DNA of 64,000 bases from contig CALSRA010000003.1 in assembly GCA_943788635.1 (NCBI GenBank), positions 62,001 to 126,000 on the forward strand. The letters are read 5' to 3'. The notes beneath the pieces were generated by a model. That model searched no databases and was not told the DNA's origin. It worked only from the letters and a program-made list of their open reading frames with translations. Shown here one piece after another: positions 58,507-64,000 of the stretch (the first letter of the stretch is position 1; the number at the start of each line of letters is the position of its first letter). Position numbers and translations under genes: made by a program. This stretch comes from an uncultured Alphaproteobacteria bacterium (GTDB taxonomy: Bacteria; Pseudomonadota; Alphaproteobacteria; UBA8366; GCA-2717185).

Positions 58507-59352
58507 TCAGACGTCGGCAACCAGCGTCTGCTGCTGTTCGCCCAGCCCTTCAATGCCGAGACGCATGACATCGCCGGGCTTGAGGAAGACACGTGGATTC
58601 TGGCCCATGCCGACACCCGGCGGTGTCCCCGTCGCGATCACGTCCCCGCTGTTCAGGGTCATGAACTGGCTCAGATAGTTCACCAGGAACACAACGCCAT
58701 AGACCATCGTGTTGGTGTTGCCATTCTGGTAACGGTGACCGTTCACTTCGGTCCACAGTGATAGCGCCTGCGGGTCGGCGACTTCGTCGCGCGTGACCAT
58801 CCAGGGGCCGACCGGTCCGAAGGTGTCGCAGCTCTTGCCCTTGGTCCACTGGCCCTGCCGGCGGATCTGGAAGTCGCGTTCGGAAACGTCATTGACGATG
58901 CAGTAACCGGCAACATGGTCCAGCGCATTTGCTTCGGAAATGTACTTGCCGGGCTTGCCGATGACAAAAGCCAGTTCGACTTCCCAGTCGGTCTGTTCCG
59001 AGCCGCGCGGAATGATCACGTCATCATGGGGGCCGGAAATCGCGCTGTTCGCCTTCATGAACATGATCGGTTCGGAAGGAACTTCACCGCCTGTTTCGGC
59101 TGCGTGATCCGAATAATTCAGGCCGATGCAGATAAGTTTGCCGATATCGCCGACGCAGGGACCCATACGCGGGGAACCGTCCACCTTCGGCAACGAGGCC
59201 GGATCAAGCGCTTTGAGTTTCTCGATCGATTCCGGTAGCAGAGCGTCTCCGGCGACATCGCCAATCACGCCCGACAGGTCACGGATCGTGCCATCGCTAT
59301 CCATCATGCCGGGCTTTTCCGCGCCAGATTGTCCATAACGCAATAATTTCAT
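58507..59352 (-). CDS. fumarylacetoacetate hydrolase family protein (second copy)
   Basis: The 281-residue product starts MKLLRYGQSGAEKPGMMDSD and shows the FAH fold core: ICIGLNYSDHAAETGGEVPS, EPIMFMKANSAISGPHDDVI, TDWEVELAFVIGKPGKYISE, YCIVNDVSERDFQIRRQGQW, GDVIATGTPPGVGMGQNP. Metal ligands Glu in VELAFV and Asp in VNDVS are present. It belongs to the broad group annotated as 2-hydroxyhepta-2,4-diene-1,7-dioate isomerase, ureidoglycolate lyase or oxaloacetate decarboxylase, and is unlike the FahA-like copy at 37 kb. Substrate not assigned. Confidence 0.88.
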   Translation of the reverse strand: MKLLRYGQSGAEKPGMMDSDGTIRDLSGVIGDVAGDALLPESIEKLKALDPASLPKVDGSPRMGPCVGDIGKLICIGLNYSDHAAETGGEVPSEPIMFMKANSAISGPHDDVIIPRGSEQTDWEVELAFVIGKPGKYISEANALDHVAGYCIVNDVSERDFQIRRQGQWTKGKSCDTFGPVGPWMVTRDEVADPQALSLWTEVNGHRYQNGNTNTMVYGVVFLVNYLSQFMTLNSGDVIATGTPPGVGMGQNPRVFLKPGDVMRLGIEGLGEQQQTLVADV

Positions 59353-59446
59353 CGTATTCTCCCCTGTGTATCCGATAGTGGTTTGTTGCCCGCGATATTA
59401 CGCGAGGCGGCGCCCTGCGGCACCCAAAAATAAAGGCGCGGCGCGG

Positions 59447-59908
59447 TTACAGCGTGCCGATCGCTTCCACGACCTTGTCGACATGCCCCTTCACGCGCAC
59501 TTTGCGCCAGATGTCCCGGATCACCCCTGCGCCATCGATCAGAAATGTTGTCCGTTCGATACCCATATAGGTTCTGCCGTAATTCTTCTTTTCGACCCAT
59601 ACGCCGAAGGCTTCACAGATCTCGCCGGATTCATCGGAGACGAGCGGGAAATTCAGGTCGTATTTGGCCTTGAAATTGTCATGCCGGCGAATGCTGTCCT
59701 TCGAAATGCCGATGACGGCCACGCCTTTCTTGGCAAGGGCGGGCATCGTATCGCGGAAATCGCAAGCTTCCTGGGTGCAGCCCGGCGTGCTGTCCTTCGG
59801 GTAGAAGTACACGACAACCGGTTTACCCCCGAAGTCGCTCAGCGATATTTCGCCGCCGCCATCGGTTTTGGATGAAAATTCTGGCGCTTTGTCGCCGATT
59901 TCAGGCAT
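59447..59908 (-). CDS. bcp: thioredoxin-dependent thiol peroxidase (Bcp/PrxQ)
   Basis: ATG 59908, preceded by GAGGAAAC, gives 153 residues starting MPEIGDKAPEFSSKTDGGGE. The active site reads VVVYFYPKDSTPGCTQEACD, with the peroxidatic Cys and the resolving Cys five residues later, and FGVWVEKKNYGRTYMGIERT is the family's C-terminal part. It reduces hydroperoxides with thioredoxin in the cytoplasm. It lies downstream of the FAH-family gene's direction and upstream of nothing coupled; glnE is the next gene beyond its start. Confidence 0.94.
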   Translation of the reverse strand: MPEIGDKAPEFSSKTDGGGEISLSDFGGKPVVVYFYPKDSTPGCTQEACDFRDTMPALAKKGVAVIGISKDSIRRHDNFKAKYDLNFPLVSDESGEICEAFGVWVEKKNYGRTYMGIERTTFLIDGAGVIRDIWRKVRVKGHVDKVVEAIGTL

Positions 59909-60041
59909 GGTTTGTTTCCTCTCTTCCCGTTGCGACATCAACCCGATGTGGCTGGCGGTTATGTAGCGCAGTGCGAACCGGTATTCCAACACGGTCTGCC
60001 CAGGTCAAGGTGATCGCGCGGGAAAGCGGCTGACCCAAGGG

Positions 60042-62994
60042 CTATTCGGGGGCGCCCGGGATCGCGATAAGTCGTTCGAAATGCGCCAGGGCCCGTTTGG
60101 CGGCTGCATCCATTTTTTCTGTCAACGCTTCATAATCGGATGCATCCCCTGCCTGGACCAGCAGATTGCGCTGTCCCGCGGTAACGCTGTCCCCGTCAAA
60201 TGCACCTTCGGCGGAAAGTCGCAATGCGCCTTGCAGCCGCTGCCACAGTGCCAGCGTATCCTGAATTTCCTCTGCTGCCGGTTGCGCGAGGAGGCCCGCC
60301 GCCGTCAGTCGTGACAAGGCGTCCGAAGTGTTCTGGCTCAGGATGTCGGGATGTTCGGCGCCATGTCGGAGCATCAGGTACTGGGCCAGAAATTCGATGT
60401 CTACCAACCCACCCCGCCGGTGCTTGATGTCCCAGATTGACCGGCCCTTGTGCTCCTGCGCAATGCGAAGGCGCATTTTTGCGACGTCCCTGACCAGTTC
60501 GCCGGGGTCGCGATTGCGGGTCAACGAGGCGCTGATGATAGCGTCTATTTTATGGCGCAACCCATCTGGCGCGGTGACAACACGCGCGCGGGTCAGCGCC
60601 ATCTGTTCCCAGGTCCAGGCACTTTCCCGGTGATACTGTTCGAAACCGTCCAATCGTGTTGCGATTGGCCCCTTGTCGCCTGATGGGCGTAGCCGCATGT
60701 CCAGTTCGTACAGGCGGCCCTCGGCGGTGCGCGCCGTGATGCCGGTAATCAGCCGCTGCGCCAGCCTGGTGAAATAAAGGCCGGGAACGAGGGATTTCGG
60801 ACCATCGGAACCGGATGCGTCCGGGGCGTGTTCATAGAGGAAGATGAGGTCCAGATCAGAGCGGTGCGCCAGCTCCCCGCCGCCGAGCTTTCCCATGGCC
60901 AGCAAAGCGACGCCGCCGCCCTCGACGCGACCATGCAGGCGGATGAATTCGGCTTCGATGGCCTGCCACAGGGCGATGATGGAGACATCGGCAATCGCGG
61001 TGAGGACGGGGCCGGCGCGGCGCCCGTCCGTCACGCCGCGGAGGACCTGTGTTCCTACCTGGAACTTGTGCTCGTAAGCCCATCGCCGGGTCAATTCGAG
61101 CACGTCTTCGATATCGTTGGCCTGTGACAGGGCGTGATCCAGGTCCGCCTTCAGGGTATCGGGCGTCGCGACCTCGTCGAAAAAATCGGCGCTTAATACT
61201 GCGTCCAGGCAGGACGGGTTGCGCTGCAGCCATTCCGACAGTTGCGGCGCATTGCCCATGATTTCAGCGACCAGATCAACCAGCGGCGGGTTCGCGGCGA
61301 ATAGTGAAAACAACTGCACACCCGCCGGGAGGGCCGACAAATAGGCATCGAACCGAATCAGGGCCGTGTCAGGGTCCGAGGTGCGGGCAAGTGCCTGCAG
61401 AAGGATCGGTACCAGTTCTGTAAGTAATTGGCGCGACCGTTCCGCGCGCGTTGCGCGATAGCGGCCACGGTGCCAGACACGGACAATGGCGGAAACCCTG
61501 CTGCCGTCGTCGAAGCCCATCTTTTCCAGATACTCGATGGTATCGGGATGGTCGTCCTCGCCCGTAAAGACCAGGGTGCCGCCAGCGCCAAGATCGGGCG
61601 ATTCCTCGAACAGGCCGGCGTAATTCTGTTCCACAAAGCCAAGGTATTCCAGCAGGGTCGTGCGAAATTCGTCGCCGTCCTTGTGTCCCAGGAAGATTGC
61701 GAGTGATTCAATATCCTCGTCGGCCTTCGGGAGTGTCTGGGGTTTGTTCGTCATCGATCATCTGCAACCGGTGTTCCACTTTGCGCAGATACTCATAGGC
61801 GGTCGTCATACCGGTCGCGACGTCCTGCGTAATGCGGCCGGCATCGCACAAACCCTGCAACGTGCGACGGGTTTCCGGTGCGCGCAGGTCGGGTTCCCGT
61901 CCGCCCCAGATCAACTGCTGGGTCTGCGCGAAGAATTCGATTTCCCGAATGCCGCCGCGGCCAAGCTTGATATTGTGGCCATTGACCGCGACCACACCGC
62001 CGCCGCGATGTGCGGTGATCTGCCGCTTTATGGAATGGATGTCCTGAATGGCGGCGAAATCGAGATGCTTGCGCCAGATATACGGACGAATATGCTGCAG
62101 GAAATCGTCGCCGACGGTGACGTCGCCGGCGATCGGCCGCGCCTTGATCATGGCGGCGCGTTCCCAGTTCTGGCCCATGCTTTCATAATAGTCGAGCGCT
62201 GCCTCCATGGAGATGGCCAATGGCGTGGAGGACGGGTCGGGGCGCAGGCGCAGGTCTGTCCGGAAGACATAGCCGTCCGCGGTCCGTTCGTTCAGAATTT
62301 TCACGATCCCGCGGGTGATGCGGACGAATACCTGTGATAGCCCGATTGGCTCATCGGTTTTCACTTTTTGGGGGTCGTACAGAACGATAATGTCGATATC
62401 ACTGGAATAATTCAGTTCCCGTGCACCAAGCTTGCCCATGCCGAGAATGACAAATCCGGAATCGCGGTTAGGGTCTCGGCTGTCAGCAAGTTCGAGGCCG
62501 CCGCGTGCTGCAGCGGATCGCAGCATGTGAGAAACGGCAAGCCGCACGGCACTGTCGGCGAATTTGGACAGCGCCAGCGTCACCGCGCCGATGGGCCATA
62601 TTCCCGCCATGTCGGCGAGGCCGACAAGCAGGGCGACGCGCTGTCGGCTGCGACGCAGGAAGGACATGACGTGCGCTTCGCTGCTATCCTGGCCGATTTC
62701 GGCTTCGACGGCGGCGATCAGGTCCGCAAAGACGGCATCGGCGCCCCTGGCGAGGAAATCCTGGACAAATGCACTTTCCTGCTCGAAACACCGGCCGAGA
62801 AACGGACTATTACCGTAAACGGCTTCCAGCAACCGGCGTCCGTCAGAATCGGTCGACAGGTTTTCTGCGAAAGCTGCCTGTTCGGGGTCACTTTGCGAAC
62901 TTTCCTGAAAACGCTGGATCCCGGATTCTGCCCAGGCGATATGCCCCGGGCCGGGCAGGTGTTGCGGGTCGAAAGGAAAGGTCAGGTTAAGCAT
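60042..62994 (-). CDS. glnE: bifunctional glutamine synthetase adenylyltransferase/adenylyl-removase, one apparent frameshift
   Basis: ATG 62994 begins MLNLTFPFDPQHLPGPGHIA. The N-terminal adenylyl-removing half has FVILGMGKLGARELNYSSDI with DIDIIVLYD; the C-terminal adenylylating half has GGVALLAMGKLGGGELAHRS and DLDLIFLYEHA. The two ORFs overlap because of CCCC (minus strand, 61739-61742): with CCC the text continues QMIDDEQTQTLPKADEDIES without a stop. Repaired length is about 984 residues, normal for GlnE. The enzyme toggles glutamine synthetase activity in response to PII. It is divergent from the AsmA-like gene. Confidence 0.93.
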
Positions 62995-63083
62995 GCGGAC
63001 GGTCCCATCCAAAATTGGGCTAGAGGCATGAATTGAACTGTGCGATGTAACTATATGCGATACTTCAGCCGACGGCACCCAAG

Positions 63084-64000
63084 GTGATCCGCCGTACATC
63101 AATAATCTTTTTTGAGTTCCTGGCCGGCCTGGCCGCGGGCGCGATGATCCTTACGCTGGTTGCGTGGTGGTGGTTATCCAGCGGTCCCATTACGCTGACG
63201 TTTCTCAACCCCTATATCGAAGAAGCATTGTCGCCCAGCGACAGCACGGTTGCTGTTGAAATAGACGATACGGTGCTGGTTTGGGCCGGATGGGAACGGG
63301 CGGTCGACGTCCGGGTGAGCAATCTTCGCGTGCTGGATCTGGACCGCAAGGTCGTTGCGACGATGCCCCAGGTATCGCTTGGCTTTTCGATACGGGCGCT
63401 ATTCCGGGGAATGCTCGCACCGACATATCTCGAAATTCTCAATCCGCGGGTTTCCATCGTTCGAAACAGCGATGGAAAGATTGCCGCAAGCCTTGCGGAT
63501 GATTCTGCAGAATCGACCGGACAGGGTGAAAATATTGTTCTTGCCAGTCTTGTTGGCGAACTTCTGGCAAAGCCGGACCCGTCACAGCCATGGGGATATC
63601 TGCGGCGTGTCGGCATCGTCGATGCCGACCTGACCGTCGCGGATCACCTTCTGGGACGTATTTGGCAGGCGCCGCAGGCCGTTATTACGATGAAGCGCAA
63701 TACCGCGGGTATTACCGCGGATTTCGTTCTGGAACTGAAGCAGACGGGTGTGAGCGGTCGGCTCGCGGGCCTGGCGGAGTTTCGATCCGATACAGGAACG
63801 ATTGATGCCACGCTGGATTTTTCTGCGTTGGAAATTGCGCCTTTTGTGACGCTGATAAATTCGCCGCCGCTGCAAAAGATCGCTCTCGCCAACCGGCAGG
63901 CCGACGGAACCTTGAAACTTGCGGTGCTCGCGGATGGCCGCATCGGGGCCGCAGCATTCAATCTGCAGGGCGCTGCTGGGCATTTCAATGGCTATATAAA
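63084..64000 (+). CDS. AsmA/DUF3971-like envelope protein, 3' end off the window
   Basis: The frame is open to the window edge, so the ORF track omits it. It begins (GTG 63084) VIRRTSIIFFEFLAGLAAGA with an N-terminal membrane helix, then IEIDDTVL-type beta-rich sequence: PSDSTVAVEIDDTVLVWAGW, VRVSNLRVLDLDRKVVATMP, FRGMLAPTYLEILNPRVSIV, the repeating beta pattern of the AsmA/YhdP/DUF3971 family. These large proteins span the periplasm and move phospholipids to the outer membrane. The start is uncertain: an ATG at 63055 lies upstream in another frame (MRYFSRRHPR) and could be the true start if one base is missing. Confidence 0.75.
   Translation, partial: MIRRTSIIFFEFLAGLAAGAMILTLVAWWWLSSGPITLTFLNPYIEEALSPSDSTVAVEIDDTVLVWAGWERAVDVRVSNLRVLDLDRKVVATMPQVSLGFSIRALFRGMLAPTYLEILNPRVSIVRNSDGKIAASLADDSAESTGQGENIVLASLVGELLAKPDPSQPWGYLRRVGIVDADLTVADHLLGRIWQAPQAVITMKRNTAGITADFVLELKQTGVSGRLAGLAEFRSDTGTIDATLDFSALEIAPFVTLINSPPLQKIALANRQADGTLKLAVLADGRIGAAAFNLQGAAGHFNGYI

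Overview
The window reads as chromosome of a GC-rich alphaproteobacterium, most likely Rhodospirillales-like. Pointers are alphaproteobacterial gene neighbourhoods (aroQ-accB-accC-aat; NDUFA12-mlaD-DUF2155; dsbA/M48 protease/aminotransferase/rne//amiC-mrcA-prfB; glnE-bcp), a B12-dependent (class II) ribonucleotide reductase, a NADH dehydrogenase NDUFA12 subunit and DUF455/DUF2155/DUF1207 proteins. The genus is not determinable by eye. I found no rRNA, tRNA, CRISPR, prophage or insertion sequence.

Layout. 1-15.8 kb: metabolic and accessory genes (amidohydrolase cut by the left edge, thiolase-like protein, SulP transporter, DUF1207 protein, a DUF2269 / DCC-DUF4166 / saccharopine-dehydrogenase-like operon, a PhaB-like reductase, a phytanoyl-CoA dioxygenase-like enzyme, a soluble three-PAS chemoreceptor, an aldo/keto reductase, a GMC oxidoreductase, a DMT exporter). 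16-23 kb: DASS-type anion transporter, RidA, hemerythrin-like protein and nrdJ. 23.4-25.2 kb: NDUFA12, two MCE/MlaD proteins and DUF2155. 25.2-32.9 kb: an accessory block with a three-subunit HcnABC/opine-oxidase-like dehydrogenase, a VOC protein, a thioesterase, FosX, two sugar-catabolism-type enzymes and an LLM monooxygenase. It separates DUF2155 from aat. 33-35.9 kb: aat-accC-accB-aroQ. 36-44.4 kb: homogentisate-dioxygenase-like enzyme, FAH-family hydrolase and maleylacetoacetate isomerase (tyrosine/homogentisate-type aromatic degradation), with an acyl-CoA ligase, a TPR protein and an S9 peptidase between. 44.4-57.6 kb: envelope and information-processing core (DsbA, BepA-like M48, GGT lipoprotein, aminotransferase, RNase E, AmiC, PBP1A, RF2). 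57.7-64 kb: DUF455, a second FAH-family enzyme, Bcp, GlnE and the start of an AsmA/DUF3971 protein cut by the right edge.

The most striking sequence-level feature is about 27 apparent frameshifts in ten otherwise well conserved genes. Most are one extra base in a short homopolymer, and they are concentrated in thiolase, sulP and the 3' half of nrdJ. Essential genes are hit (nrdJ, prfB, glnE, PBP1A), and each gene regains its normal length when the shift is repaired. I therefore read these as probable consensus-sequence errors, so those genes are given as single CDSs with the breaks described. The one real recoding site is the classical prfB +1 frameshift. Non-coding structure worth attention: a 43-bp palindromic repeat present twice, both at convergent gene ends; a 26-bp tandem repeat copying a gene's 3' end; a hairpin that buries a Shine-Dalgarno sequence; and palindromes upstream of the PhaB-like gene. 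I did not find a clearly new biological system; the best candidates are the uncharacterised DUF2269/DCC-DUF4166 operon and the HcnABC-like/VOC/thioesterase operon.
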